A stretch of DNA of 64,000 nt from Acinetobacter kanungonis (GTDB lineage: Bacteria > Pseudomonadota > Gammaproteobacteria > Pseudomonadales > Moraxellaceae): positions 1 to 64,000 of the forward strand of contig NZ_JAACKC010000005.1 in assembly GCF_009939195.1 (NCBI RefSeq). The letters are read 5' to 3'. Shown here in pieces: positions 9,941 through 24,440 of this stretch. Position 1 is the stretch's first letter. Each line of letters begins with the position of its first letter. The position numbers were made by a program, and so were the translations under genes. Below the pieces are notes generated by a model. That model was not told the origin of the DNA, ran no database searches, and was given only the letters and a program-made list of their open reading frames with translations.

Positions 9941-10486
9941 TTATTTGTGTGAATCGAAATTTTTTAAACCTGTAATCATGGCTTCAAGCCATTGAATCCA
10001 GCCAACTTCTAGGTTGATACCTAACTGTAAAATCATTTTATGAATATATAAAGTCCGATTTTCAGTTTCTGATGAAGAGAAATCTTTATTGAAAATGAGT
10101 TGGTAGGTTTTTAGTTTTTCCTGATGCAAAACAAGGTGTCGTTCTAATTCGGGCAACACGATGGCTTCACCAATTTGTGCTTCCGCTCTTAAGCGCACCA
10201 TCAGCTCTTCACGCAGTTGGGCGGGTGGGCTTTGTTTGACCATCCAGTCAGCCAGTTCGGTACGCCCCATTTGTTCGACTTGATAGGTTTTTTTGCGACT
10301 GGTCGCACTTTCATCTTCAATGGTTGAAATCCAGCCTTTTTGCTGCATCGCACTGAGTTCACGATAAATTTGCTGATGCGTGGCATTCCAGAAGAAGCCC
10401 ATCGAACGGTCAAAGCGTCGTGCCAGCTCAATCCCTGTACTTGGTTTTTCAATCAGACTGGTCAGAAGAACATGCGCTAAGGACAT
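9941..10486 (-). CDS. PadR-family transcriptional regulator
   Basis: From MSLAHVLLTSLIEKPSTG the protein is 181 residues. It has a PadR winged helix (TGIELARRFDRS, HQQIYRELSAMQQKGWI) and a C-terminal helical Vir-type dimerisation domain. A longer frame from 10528 is open, but that start falls inside an 18-bp palindrome, so the internal start is favoured. It is divergent from fadH with two palindromic sites between, so it probably represses both directions in response to an unknown ligand. Confidence 0.87.
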   Translation of the reverse strand: MSLAHVLLTSLIEKPSTGIELARRFDRSMGFFWNATHQQIYRELSAMQQKGWISTIEDESATSRKKTYQVEQMGRTELADWMVKQSPPAQLREELMVRLRAEAQIGEAIVLPELERHLVLHQEKLKTYQLIFNKDFSSSETENRTLYIHKMILQLGINLEVGWIQWLEAMITGLKNFDSHK

Positions 10487-10518
10487 AATGGTTTTCAACA
10501 GATTTAAGTTAAAAGCAT

Positions 10519-10536
10519 TATGCAACATGTTGCATA
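10519..10536. promoter_or_regulatory. 18-bp perfect palindrome, probable PadR operator 1
   Basis: TATGCAACATGTTGCATA is its own reverse complement. The TGCAAC-GTTGCA half-sites recur at 10563-10576, and both lie in the padR-fadH divergent promoter. PadR proteins bind this type of dyad. The link to this PadR is inferred from position. Confidence 0.75.
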
Positions 10537-10562
10537 GATTTCAAAATTAGATTATAAATTAG

Positions 10563-12647
<2,085 letters not shown>

Positions 12648-12653
12648 AGTCAG

Positions 12654-12677
12654 GAGGACCTCCGGGTCCTCTTTTTT
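12654..12677 (+). terminator. rho-independent terminator after fadH
   Basis: GAGGACC / GGTCCTC stem with a TCCG loop followed by six T residues, starting 6 nt after the fadH stop. Confidence 0.85.
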
Positions 12678-12709
12678 ATTTGGATCATGATTAGATAGAG
12701 AATAAAACA

Positions 12710-13117
12710 ATGCAATTAAAACAAACCCAAGACGCATTACAACAATGGCATCAGATGTTAGCGACTCGTGACATGAGCTTGTTAAATGAAATTTTAGCGG
12801 ATGATGTTGTATTTCGATCTCCCGTTGCCTTTCATCCTTATGAAGGCAAAGCAGTTGTGACCTTCATTTTAAGCAATGTGATTCAGGTCTTTGAGAACTT
12901 TACTTATCATCGTGAATTCTTGACGGATAATGCACAATCTGCGGTACTCGAGTTTTCTGCCAATGTCGATGATAAAATGCTGAAAGGCATTGATATGATT
13001 CAATTCAATGCGCAAGGTCAAATTGTCGATTTTGAAGTGATGATTCGCCCGAAAAGTGGTTTGGAAGCTTTGGCTGCACATATGGGTCAGCGGATCAAAC
13101 AATTTCAACCTGGCTAA
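12710..13117 (+). CDS. SnoaL-like/NTF2-fold protein
   Basis: A 135-residue protein with the small alpha+beta NTF2-like pattern: an N-terminal helix ending LATRDMSLLNEILADDVVFRSP, and a C-terminal strand region (IVDFEVMIRPKSGLEALAAHM). Such proteins include isomerases, hydratases and ligand-binding proteins. No catalytic assignment is possible from the sequence. It ends directly before the SGNH hydrolase and probably forms an operon with the next two genes. Confidence 0.8.
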   Translation: MQLKQTQDALQQWHQMLATRDMSLLNEILADDVVFRSPVAFHPYEGKAVVTFILSNVIQVFENFTYHREFLTDNAQSAVLEFSANVDDKMLKGIDMIQFNAQGQIVDFEVMIRPKSGLEALAAHMGQRIKQFQPG

Positions 13118-13156
13118 GTGTATCCCGTAATCACGCGATCATCAGAGGTTATGAAA

Positions 13157-13873
13157 ATGTGGTTAAAACTTTCAACCTTGGCATTGTTACCTGTAGTGGT
13201 CTTGCAAGGTCTCAAGGTGCGCAAGAATACACCGCGCCTTGCAGAAGCCAGTGGCGATCGGGATGGAATTTGCGGGCAAGGACAACCGTTATCCTTGCTG
13301 ATTTTAGGGGATTCGGTGGCAGCAGGGGTGGGTGTTGAATCACAGCAAGAGGCACTTTCGGGTTCGATTTTGTCGTGTTTGCAAGATGAATATCAGGTGC
13401 GCTGGAAATTGCATGCGAAAACTGGAGATACCACGCAACAGGTCATTGCAGCAACGCAGCTTTTGGCACCGCAACAGTATGATGTAGTCGTGACTTCGAT
13501 TGGCGTCAATGATGTCACCAAACTCATGTCTGCTAAAAAATGGCTGAAACAGCAGCAACGATTGTTTCAGGATATCCAAAATCGGTTTCATCCTCGACTG
13601 ATTATTGTCTCGGGTGTGCCACCTATGCAGCATTTCGAAGCATTGCCTCATCCACTGGCATGGTTGTTTGGGCAATATGCCACGCAGATGAATCAACAGT
13701 TACAGCATTGGTTAGCGCCCCAAGCACAGTTTGAGTTCCTGCAATTCGATATCCAGACTTTTCAAGCCATGAATTTACCAATGGCAAGTGATGGTTTTCA
13801 CCCAAGCAAAGAGATTTATGCCATTTGGGGGCAACAAATTGCTGCATTGGTAAGGCAATATTTTTACTCATAG
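13157..13873 (+). CDS. SGNH/GDSL-type esterase
   Basis: About 238 residues with an N-terminal hydrophobic segment (LSTLALLPVVVLQG) that may be a signal anchor. Block I is LILGDSVAAGVG (nucleophile Ser), block III is SIGVNDVT, and block V is DGFHPS with the catalytic Asp and His. These define a lysophospholipase/esterase-like SGNH hydrolase. AGAGG lies 8 nt before this ATG; an ATG at 13151 and a GTG at 13118 are in the same frame. The substrate is unknown. Confidence 0.85.
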   Translation: MWLKLSTLALLPVVVLQGLKVRKNTPRLAEASGDRDGICGQGQPLSLLILGDSVAAGVGVESQQEALSGSILSCLQDEYQVRWKLHAKTGDTTQQVIAATQLLAPQQYDVVVTSIGVNDVTKLMSAKKWLKQQQRLFQDIQNRFHPRLIIVSGVPPMQHFEALPHPLAWLFGQYATQMNQQLQHWLAPQAQFEFLQFDIQTFQAMNLPMASDGFHPSKEIYAIWGQQIAALVRQYFYS

Positions 13874-13886
13874 TCAGAGGTCATAT

Positions 13887-14987
13887 ATGAATATGAGCAT
13901 ATCCGCTTTAAAAAAAATCAAAGAGATTGGTTCAGCGTGGTTGGATACGCTTTCGGGTGCTGAACAGCCGAAAATGTACTATGACCCGCAAGGGAGCAGT
14001 AGCGCTGTATTGGAAAAGTTGCCGCAACTCCAGCAAAAATATCGTCCGACGCCGTGGTTGTCGAATACCCATGCACATTTGCTGTATTTTGATGTGGTGA
14101 AAAAGCGTCGAATTCAGCTTGAATATGATCGTATTGATCAACTGACCATGCAAGATGGTGGAATTACAGCGGTCGCTTGGTATGGTCTAGATTTACCCGC
14201 AGAAACGCCAACCATTGTGGTTTTACATACCATCACAGGAAATTTGGCCAGCATGCGCGAGTTGGTGCGTGATTTACATCAACATACGGGTTGGCGCATT
14301 GCCTTGTGTTTACGCCGTGGCCATGCGGATTTGCCGCTACCTGTACCTAAAATGAGTTTGTTTGGTTCAACCTCGGATTTACGAGAACAAGTGGCATATA
14401 TCCAACAGCAATTTCCTGACTCATGTTTATATGCTGTGGGTTCATCTGCGGGTACGGGCTTATTGGTTCGCTATTTGGGTGAGCAAGGACTCGATACGCC
14501 TTTTAAAGCGGCTTTTGCCTTATGTCCGGGCTATAACACTGAACTCGGCTTTGATAACATCCATCCGTTTTATAGTAAGGTCATGACCAAAAAGCTGTTT
14601 AAGACTTTTATTCACCCTTATGTGCAAACGTGGCAGCCAGTGGCATCGCTACCGAAGGTGCTCGCGGTAAAAACACTTGCTGAATTTGAGAAAAGTTATT
14701 TTGAAATGGCGGGCTTTCAAGATTATGCCAGCTATACCCAAGCAATTAATCCAATTCACGTATTTGAAAATGTCAAAATTCCATTGATGGTTTTAAATTC
14801 GGAAGATGATCCTGTGTGTCACATCAAAAATTTTGAGCCGTATAAATCACTGATCCAGCGCATGAACAATGTGATAGTCGTGACCACCAAAAAGGGCAGT
14901 CATTGTGGTTTTTATGAAGGTTTTACGCAGACCCGTTCTTGGGCGGCAAAACTTATGGCAGATTATTTGAAATTACATACAGATTAA
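13887..14987 (+). CDS. YheT/ABHD-type alpha/beta hydrolase
   Basis: A 366-residue hydrolase of the COG0429 type. RPTPWLSNTHAHLLYFDVV near residue 50 is the characteristic N-terminal box, VVLHTITGNLAS is the oxyanion region, AVGSSAGTGLLVRYLG is the nucleophile elbow (GxSxG), and the C-terminal EDDPVC and KGSHCGF carry the Asp and His. It lies 13 nt after the esterase gene with AGAGG before the ATG, and a terminator follows. Members act on lipid esters, but the substrate here is not visible. Confidence 0.85.
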   Translation: MNMSISALKKIKEIGSAWLDTLSGAEQPKMYYDPQGSSSAVLEKLPQLQQKYRPTPWLSNTHAHLLYFDVVKKRRIQLEYDRIDQLTMQDGGITAVAWYGLDLPAETPTIVVLHTITGNLASMRELVRDLHQHTGWRIALCLRRGHADLPLPVPKMSLFGSTSDLREQVAYIQQQFPDSCLYAVGSSAGTGLLVRYLGEQGLDTPFKAAFALCPGYNTELGFDNIHPFYSKVMTKKLFKTFIHPYVQTWQPVASLPKVLAVKTLAEFEKSYFEMAGFQDYASYTQAINPIHVFENVKIPLMVLNSEDDPVCHIKNFEPYKSLIQRMNNVIVVTTKKGSHCGFYEGFTQTRSWAAKLMADYLKLHTD

Positions 14988-15012
14988 GACGTTGTAGTTT
15001 TCATAACTAAAT

Positions 15013-15043
15013 AAAAAACCAGTTCATTTGAACTGGTTTTTTT
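15013..15043. terminator. bidirectional terminator
   Basis: AAAAAACCAGTTC-ATTT-GAACTGGTTTTTTT serves the hydrolase gene on the plus strand and the convergent lipoprotein gene on the minus strand. Confidence 0.88.
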
Positions 15044-15057
15044 AAATAAGTTTTAAA

Positions 15058-15480
15058 TTATTTGTTGTCTAAAGCAGGTGTAGCAGCCGCAATTGCAGCG
15101 GCAACAGCATCATCTTCAGACTGAGTAGCAGTATTTGGTTTTGTTTGTGGAGCTACTTGAGCTGGTTTTACTTCAGCTTTAGGCGCTTCAGTCACTTGAG
15201 TTGAAGTGGTTTGAGTTGCTGCTGGTTTAGGCGCTTCTTCACGACGAATTTCAGTTGTCGTATTTGGTGTTTCTTGACGTTCTACTTCAACTTGAGCAGG
15301 AATCACAACTTCAGCTTCAGGTTGCGATGCTTCTAATGGTTGGAACTGGACTTGTTCAGTCGGTTCTGATGCAGCTTGAGCAGTTTCAGTTTGCTCATCT
15401 TTCGGCTCTTCTTTTTTCACACATGCCGTAAGTAATAAACCCATTGCAAGGGCGCCACAAATTAAAAATTTCTTATTCAT
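15058..15480 (-). CDS. low-complexity lipoprotein
   Basis: A 140-residue protein with a lipoprotein signal peptide (MNKKFLICGALAMGLLLTAC, lipobox LLTAC). The Cys20 is followed by a low-complexity tail rich in Glu, Gln, Ala, Pro and Thr, with no recognisable domain. It is probably an anchored periplasmic or surface protein. No function can be inferred. It stands alone, convergent with the hydrolase and divergent from pyrG. Confidence 0.75.
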   Translation of the reverse strand: MNKKFLICGALAMGLLLTACVKKEEPKDEQTETAQAASEPTEQVQFQPLEASQPEAEVVIPAQVEVERQETPNTTTEIRREEAPKPAATQTTSTQVTEAPKAEVKPAQVAPQTKPNTATQSEDDAVAAAIAAATPALDNK

Positions 15481-15641
15481 AATTGCACAAAATAAAGCAT
15501 AAATAGAGTGCGCGTAGTATAGCAGTAAAATTACAGATGAAAAATCCTGAGATTCCCTACTAAATTTTTATCGGAAATGCTGATAGAATAGCCAATTGTT
15601 TATTGATCTATGAATTGCTGCTAATTGACTTTGCTTTCTAG

Positions 15642-17345
<1,704 letters not shown>

Positions 17346-17381
17346 ATAAAGTATGTCTAGGACTAAACTAGGAAAGTTTAA

Positions 17382-18239
<858 letters not shown>

Positions 18240-18265
18240 TGCTTTCTAAGGCATCTCGTTATTAA

Positions 18266-19573
<1,308 letters not shown>

Positions 19574-19581
19574 GCGATTGA

Positions 19582-19992
19582 ATGCTATCTATGTTAAATG
19601 TATTTGACTCCGTTGCGAGTAAATTACTATTGGGCCTTGCGATCGTACTGATCGCAGGGTTTCAGTATTTATTCTGGTTTGGTGAAGGTGGTTATCACGA
19701 TCATCAGCAACTGACCCAAAAAATCCAACAACAAACAGAAATTAATGATGAGCTAAAAGAACGTAATCGTGTCTTAGCCGCAGAAGTTTATGATTTAAAA
19801 AATGGTGTTGAAGCCATAGAAGAACATGCACGTTTAGATTTGGGTTTGATTAAACCACGTGAAACCTTTGTGCAAATGAGTACCATTAGTACGCAATACA
19901 AACCGATTTATATTGACCCAAACGCCAAAACAGATTTACGTACAAATGAAGACGACAATCCCATCCCACCAGAGCCAGTCAATGCACAATAA
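19582..19992 (+). CDS. ftsB: cell division protein FtsB
   Basis: A 136-residue bitopic protein: a short cytoplasmic N-terminus, one membrane span (LLLGLAIVLIAGFQYLFWFG), then a periplasmic coiled coil (HDHQQLTQKIQQQTEINDELKERNRVL) and a hydrophilic tail. FtsB joins FtsL and FtsQ in the divisome. It begins 8 nt after eno. An internal ATG (19591) is an alternative start. The tail of about 35 residues is longer than in E. coli FtsB (103 residues). Confidence 0.92.
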   Translation: MLSMLNVFDSVASKLLLGLAIVLIAGFQYLFWFGEGGYHDHQQLTQKIQQQTEINDELKERNRVLAAEVYDLKNGVEAIEEHARLDLGLIKPRETFVQMSTISTQYKPIYIDPNAKTDLRTNEDDNPIPPEPVNAQ

Positions 19993-20674
19993 GCTTTGGG
20001 TGGTGATTCCTGCTGCTGGTTCTGGACGTCGTTTTTCTCAGTCTGAATTAAAACAATATCAATTGCTTGATCATAAAACCGTGCTTGAACATACTGTGGA
20101 GCGATTAAACGGTCTGGCTTTAGCAGGTTACGTACTTGCTATAGCACCAGATGATGATGTGATTTCAACTTTAGCCTTAGCTGCCGCAGAAAAAGCCCAT
20201 TTTTGTGCTGGTGGTAAAGAGCGCGTTGACTCAGTTCTGAATGCTTTGAACCATCTTACACAAATCGCAGATGCAAATGATTGGGTGTTGGTGCATGATG
20301 CTGCACGTCCGTGTGTTACCTTAGATGCCTTGCACGCATTGGTAAATAAAGCAGTTGAAACTGATCAAGCGGCCATTCTTGCGATTCCTGTGCGAGATAC
20401 GCTAAAGCTAGTACAAACGCAAGATTTGATCAGTAATACGGTTAGCCGTGAGTCTTTGTGGCAAGCACAAACGCCGCAGATGGCGAAATTGGGGGTTTTA
20501 AAGCAGGCAATTGAGCAGGCACTACAAAACCACCAAGTGATTACCGATGAAGCCAGTGCACTTGAATATGCAGGGCATCCGGTCAATGTGGTGCAAGGGC
20601 GTTCAGATAATATCAAAATTACCTATCCCGATGATTTGCAGCTGGCGCGTTTAATTACCCGTTCACAAGCATAA
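19982..20674 (+). CDS. ispD: 2-C-methyl-D-erythritol 4-phosphate cytidylyltransferase
   Basis: From MHNKLWVVIPAAGSGRRF the enzyme is 230 residues, close to the family length. PAAGSGRRF is the CTP-binding loop, VLVHDAARPC and the late GRSDNIKITYPDDL are family blocks. It makes CDP-methylerythritol in the MEP isoprenoid pathway. The start lies inside ftsB, an 11-nt overlap. A longer frame open from 19913 is not needed. ispF is separate at 24441 and not fused. Confidence 0.95.
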   Translation: MHNKLWVVIPAAGSGRRFSQSELKQYQLLDHKTVLEHTVERLNGLALAGYVLAIAPDDDVISTLALAAAEKAHFCAGGKERVDSVLNALNHLTQIADANDWVLVHDAARPCVTLDALHALVNKAVETDQAAILAIPVRDTLKLVQTQDLISNTVSRESLWQAQTPQMAKLGVLKQAIEQALQNHQVITDEASALEYAGHPVNVVQGRSDNIKITYPDDLQLARLITRSQA

Positions 20675-20799
20675 TGTTTGGGTTTTAATACCCCAGTAGA
20701 GTGCGTTTACGAAATAAATGCGCTGAACATGGAATTAAGCATTCACTCTGCTGCACTTTAAATTTATACTCTGCTCTTTTAGCTGTATTGCCTCTCAAG

Positions 20800-21936
20800 A
20801 TGATACCTTCTCAACAGTATCGTTTCTTACGCCAATCCCTGCGTGATGGTCGAAGTATTAAGGACGATTCCTCCAAATGGCACCGTTTGCATTTAGATCC
20901 TTGGTTATTAGGACTGTTGATCATTAACTCGATTATTGGTCTGATGGCGGTTTATAGCGCCACGGCTGAAGATATGAGTATGGTGCTACGTCAAGCAACC
21001 AGTTTTGGTGTGGGCTTTATTCTGTTGTTTATCTGTGCGCAGATTCCACCCAAGGTTTATCAAGCCACCAGTCCATATTTCTATTTGATTTCAATTGTGC
21101 TATTGGTTCTAGTGCTGGTGATAGGTGATACACGCTTAGGGGCAAAACGTTGGTTGACAGTGCCCGGCATTGGCAGTGTGCAACCGAGTGAATTCATGAA
21201 GTTTGCTATGCCACTCATGATGGCGTGGTATTTTGCCAGAAAGCCATTTCCACCCAAATTGATTCATATTTTGGGGGCACTGGTCATTATGTTCGTGCCA
21301 TTTGTGCTGGTGGCATTGCAGCCCGATTTGTCCATTGGTTTGATTATTCCAGGGATTTTTGTGCTGTTTTTAAGTGGTATGTCATGGCGCCTGATTTTGG
21401 GAGCATTTGCTGCATTAGCGGTTGCAGCGCCTGTGCTGTGGATATATGTACTACAGACGTATCAAAAGAAACGGGTGTTGACGTTATTTGACCCTGAATC
21501 TGACGCGCTCGGTGCAGGCTGGAATATTATTCAGTCCAAAATTGCGATTGGTTCTGGTGGATTGATGGGCAAGGGCTATCTGGAAGGAACCCAATCACAT
21601 TTAGGATATTTACCTGAACATCATACGGACTTTATTTTATCGACCTACTCGGAAGAGTTCGGATTCTTAGGAGTCATGTTCCTATTTGCACTTTATGCCG
21701 CGATTATTTTCCGCTGTATGATGATTGGTCTGAATTCGTTCCATAACTATGGTCGTCTGTTGGCTAGTGCGATTGGTTTAACCTTCTTTTTCTTCGTTTT
21801 TCTAAACTCAGGCATGATCAGTGGGATTTTACCTGTCACAGGTGATCCATTGCCTTTAATGAGTTATGGCGGTACCGCGGTGATTGCGCTGCTGGCTGGC
21901 ATGGGTATTGTGATGTCGGTACATACGCACCGTTAG
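20800..21936 (+). CDS. rodA: peptidoglycan glycosyltransferase RodA
   Basis: 378 residues from MIPSQQYRFLRQ, a SEDS protein with about ten membrane helices. Key blocks are VYSATAEDM, GDTRLGAKRWL, QPSEFMKFAMP, LVALQPDLSIGLII, the periplasmic GSGGLMGKGYLEGTQSHLGYLPEHHTDFILS, and GDPLPLMSYGGTA near the C-terminus. RodA polymerises peptidoglycan for elongation with a class B PBP, and it fits RodA better than FtsW. A GTG at 20701 would add 33 residues without support. It is followed by a terminator. Confidence 0.93.
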   Translation: MIPSQQYRFLRQSLRDGRSIKDDSSKWHRLHLDPWLLGLLIINSIIGLMAVYSATAEDMSMVLRQATSFGVGFILLFICAQIPPKVYQATSPYFYLISIVLLVLVLVIGDTRLGAKRWLTVPGIGSVQPSEFMKFAMPLMMAWYFARKPFPPKLIHILGALVIMFVPFVLVALQPDLSIGLIIPGIFVLFLSGMSWRLILGAFAALAVAAPVLWIYVLQTYQKKRVLTLFDPESDALGAGWNIIQSKIAIGSGGLMGKGYLEGTQSHLGYLPEHHTDFILSTYSEEFGFLGVMFLFALYAAIIFRCMMIGLNSFHNYGRLLASAIGLTFFFFVFLNSGMISGILPVTGDPLPLMSYGGTAVIALLAGMGIVMSVHTHR

Positions 21937-21945
21937 GATACATTG

Positions 21946-21966
21946 GCCCCGAAAGGGGCTTTTTTT
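21946..21966 (+). terminator. terminator after rodA
   Basis: GCCCC-GAAA-GGGGC stem with seven T residues, 10 nt after the stop. Confidence 0.9.
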
Positions 21967-22149
21967 ATACTTTGACATAATTTTTTATCGTTAGTACATT
22001 AAAATTTCAACATCATAATAGTTCTATAAATATATAAATTTGAATTGAAATAAATGAAATTATGCTGCTTTAGCATAATACTGCATTAAATTTGTGTATT
22101 TTGCACTCGCAAATGGTATATATATTGCTCATATTATAAGAAGCAATTA

Positions 22150-22340
22150 TTGCAGGAGAGAAGCACACTGAATGTGCTCGCCGAAGGAGCAACGACCCCG
22201 GAAACTCTCAGGCAGAAGGACTGTAATAATTTCAAAATCTGGAGAGAAGTGCATAAAGATAAAAAGGGCACTCACCGAAGGGGATGGTTATATATTCAAT
22301 ATGACCGAAGCTCTCAGGTACCAATGACAGATGGGGCATA
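22150..22340 (+). promoter_or_regulatory. tandem glycine riboswitch
   Basis: Two glycine aptamer copies are visible. The first has GGAGAG (22155), CCGAAGGAGCAA, and CTCTCAGGCAGAAGGACTG (22205-22223). The second has GGAGAG (22241), CACCGAAGGGG, GACCGAAGCTCTCAGGTACC, and GACAGATGGGG. Their order and spacing match the cooperative tandem class that usually turns genes on with glycine. It ends 36 nt before the DadA-type start. No separate terminator hairpin is obvious, so control may be translational. A 63-codon open frame through it is not a gene. Confidence 0.93.
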
Positions 22341-22375
22341 ACACAAGGAATGCATGCATTTCGAAGGAGTGCTTT

Positions 22376-23620
22376 ATGCCACACATTATTGTTATTGGCT
22401 CTGGAATCACTGGGGTAACCTCAGCCTATGAACTTTCTCAATTGGGCTATGATGTGACCGTGATTGATAAACATCTTTATCCTGCGATGGAAACCTCTTT
22501 TGCCAATGGTGGTCAGCTCTCAGCATGTAATGCGGAAGTATGGAACCAAAAATCGACAGTGTTAAAAGGCATTAAATGGATGACACGCAAAGATGCTCCA
22601 CTACTCTTGAATCCTTCTTTTGATGTGCATAAATATGCATGGTTAGTTGAGTTCTTAGGCAACATTAAGCATTATGAGGAAAATACCCGCGATACGGTGA
22701 AATTGGCACTGATGGCGCGTAAACGTCTTTTTGATATTGCAGAACAAGAGCAGATTCAGTTTGATTTGGAAAAACGCGGGATTCTGCATTTTTACCATAA
22801 TCAGGCCGATTATGAGGTCGCAACACGCGTGAATGAGTTGCTGCGTACAGGTGGTTTAGAACGTCATGCGGTTACATCAGAAGAAATCAAGCAGATTGAG
22901 CCAAGTCTGACAGGAGACTACTATGGTGGTTTTTATTGTCCAGGTGATGCTACAGGTGATATTCATAAATTCACAACTGGACTTGCCAAAGTCACTGAAA
23001 GATATGGGGTGAAATATCGGTTTGGTTTAGAAGTAACTGATGTACAGCATCATGAAAAAGGCGTGACTGTCGTCTGTAAAGCCAGTACCGAGAATATGAA
23101 TGCCGAAGCGCAAGCAACTGAATATTTTGAAGCTGATGCTGTCGTGGTGTGTGGTGGGGTTGGTAGTTATCAATTGGCGCATTTACTGGGAGATAAAGTG
23201 AATGTGTATCCAGTAAAAGGTTATTCCATCACCATCAATTTGGAGGATGAGCAGAGTGTGCAGCATGCACCATGGGTGAGTTTACTCGATGAAAGTGCCA
23301 AGATTGTGACTTCACGTCTTGGGGCAAGCCGCTTAAGAATTGCGGGTACAGCTGAGTTCAATGGCTATAACCGTGATATTCGGGCTGATCGGATTCAACC
23401 CTTGGTGGATTGGGCAAATAAGAATTTTGATATTTCGACTGAGAGTGTGGTGCCTTGGGCAGGCTTACGTCCAATGATGCCAAATATGATGCCGATAGTG
23501 CGTCGTGGTCGACGTGAACGGGTATTTTATAATACAGGGCATGGACATTTAGGTTGGACATTGTCAGCAGCTACAGCAGTCATGATTAGTCATGAGATTG
23601 CTTCGGCTTATCCTGCTTAA
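22376..23620 (+). CDS. FAD-dependent amino-acid dehydrogenase, DadA type
   Basis: 414 residues from MPHIIVIGSGITGVTSAYEL, with the dinucleotide-binding GSGITG motif at the N-terminus. ETSFANGGQLSACNAEVW is typical of DadA, and GTAEFNGYN and WAGLRPMMPNMMPIV and the C-terminal GHGHLGWTLSAATA complete the family. It oxidises D-amino acids or glycine to oxo acids with FAD. AAGGAG lies 8 nt before the ATG. The tandem glycine riboswitch upstream suggests glycine (or a product of it) as the relevant substrate. It is monocistronic. Confidence 0.9.
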   Translation: MPHIIVIGSGITGVTSAYELSQLGYDVTVIDKHLYPAMETSFANGGQLSACNAEVWNQKSTVLKGIKWMTRKDAPLLLNPSFDVHKYAWLVEFLGNIKHYEENTRDTVKLALMARKRLFDIAEQEQIQFDLEKRGILHFYHNQADYEVATRVNELLRTGGLERHAVTSEEIKQIEPSLTGDYYGGFYCPGDATGDIHKFTTGLAKVTERYGVKYRFGLEVTDVQHHEKGVTVVCKASTENMNAEAQATEYFEADAVVVCGGVGSYQLAHLLGDKVNVYPVKGYSITINLEDEQSVQHAPWVSLLDESAKIVTSRLGASRLRIAGTAEFNGYNRDIRADRIQPLVDWANKNFDISTESVVPWAGLRPMMPNMMPIVRRGRRERVFYNTGHGHLGWTLSAATAVMISHEIASAYPA

Positions 23621-23637
23621 CTTAATGTCCATATAGT

Positions 23638-23667
23638 AAAAAAGCACAGAGTTTTCTGTGCTTTTTT
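23638..23667. terminator. bidirectional terminator
   Basis: AAAAAAGCACAGA-GTTT-TCTGTGCTTTTTT between the DadA-type gene and the convergent minus-strand gene. Confidence 0.9.
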
Positions 23668-23688
23668 ATTCTATAAAATTTGAGTGGA

Positions 23689-24339
23689 TTAATCATAAAG
23701 ACGATATACGCCAGTGAAACGCTCACAGCCTTTTTGCTGGGTTTTAACTGTTAAAATCGCTTTGTTAAAATCAAACTGATATTTACAGTCATGTTCATTA
23801 TCTACAATATTTTGCTTTTTTTCGGGTGTGGTATACGCTAAGAATGGGACGGTTTGAGTGTCTTTCTTGTTGTTTGGATTGCGGTAGGCAATACCTTCAA
23901 TCTTAATGCTGTCTTTGCTGAGTTGATGCACTTGTAAGTGAATCGGATGCTTCGCCAGTTTACCGTGCTCAACTTTTAAATAATGCTGAGTCAAACTCTG
24001 ATTGAGTGAAGTATAGAAATTCAAATCATCTGTGCGCAGTTCAAATTGCTGATTAAAACAAGATTCAGTTTTACATTGTTGCACACGTTTCAGCCAGATA
24101 CTGTGTGTATCATCCAACAGTCGTAAAGGTGCATCACTAATCAGAAAAGCGGTTAAATATTGATTTTTGAGTTTTTTGCGTTGTTGATCAAAAGCACTCG
24201 AACACATCGTTTTCATTGCCGAATTGTCTGGTGCACTGCAATCAATTTCTTGTGCATAGCTCAGGCTACTGTATATACAGCCGAGACCAATGAAAGATGC
24301 TATAGTTTTAAAGAATTTAATGTCTGTATTCAACAACAT
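23689..24339 (-). CDS. secreted LprI-domain-like protein
   Basis: A 216-residue protein with a signal peptide ending around SSLSYAQ. The cysteine pattern IDCSAPDN, KTMCSS, QQCKTESCF, and the Trp in SIWLKRVQQC resemble the LprI/DUF1311 domain of periplasmic proteins, some of which bind lysozyme. The second half (residues 120-216) is beta-rich with two more Cys and no family I recognise. It is alone on its strand. Function unknown. Confidence 0.75.
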   Translation of the reverse strand: MLLNTDIKFFKTIASFIGLGCIYSSLSYAQEIDCSAPDNSAMKTMCSSAFDQQRKKLKNQYLTAFLISDAPLRLLDDTHSIWLKRVQQCKTESCFNQQFELRTDDLNFYTSLNQSLTQHYLKVEHGKLAKHPIHLQVHQLSKDSIKIEGIAYRNPNNKKDTQTVPFLAYTTPEKKQNIVDNEHDCKYQFDFNKAILTVKTQQKGCERFTGVYRLYD

Positions 24340-24440
24340 GATGACTTATACTTTCACAACACTGTGCTGGTGTAACTATAACGAAGTCGAAACACTGAAT
24401 ACAAGATTTCAAACATTTATTTCTGAGGGAGCATAATTTA

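Noticed and set aside
10487..10528. N-terminal extension of the PadR protein
   Set aside because: The outer start lies inside the 18-bp palindrome, and PadR relatives begin at the internal MSLAHV start.
20701..20799. 33-residue N-terminal extension of RodA from GTG
   Set aside because: The added residues are not membrane-like in the RodA pattern and no ribosome site precedes the GTG.
22150..22341. 63-codon open frame at the dadA-type leader
   Set aside because: The stretch folds as two glycine aptamers with their conserved cores, so the frame is incidental.
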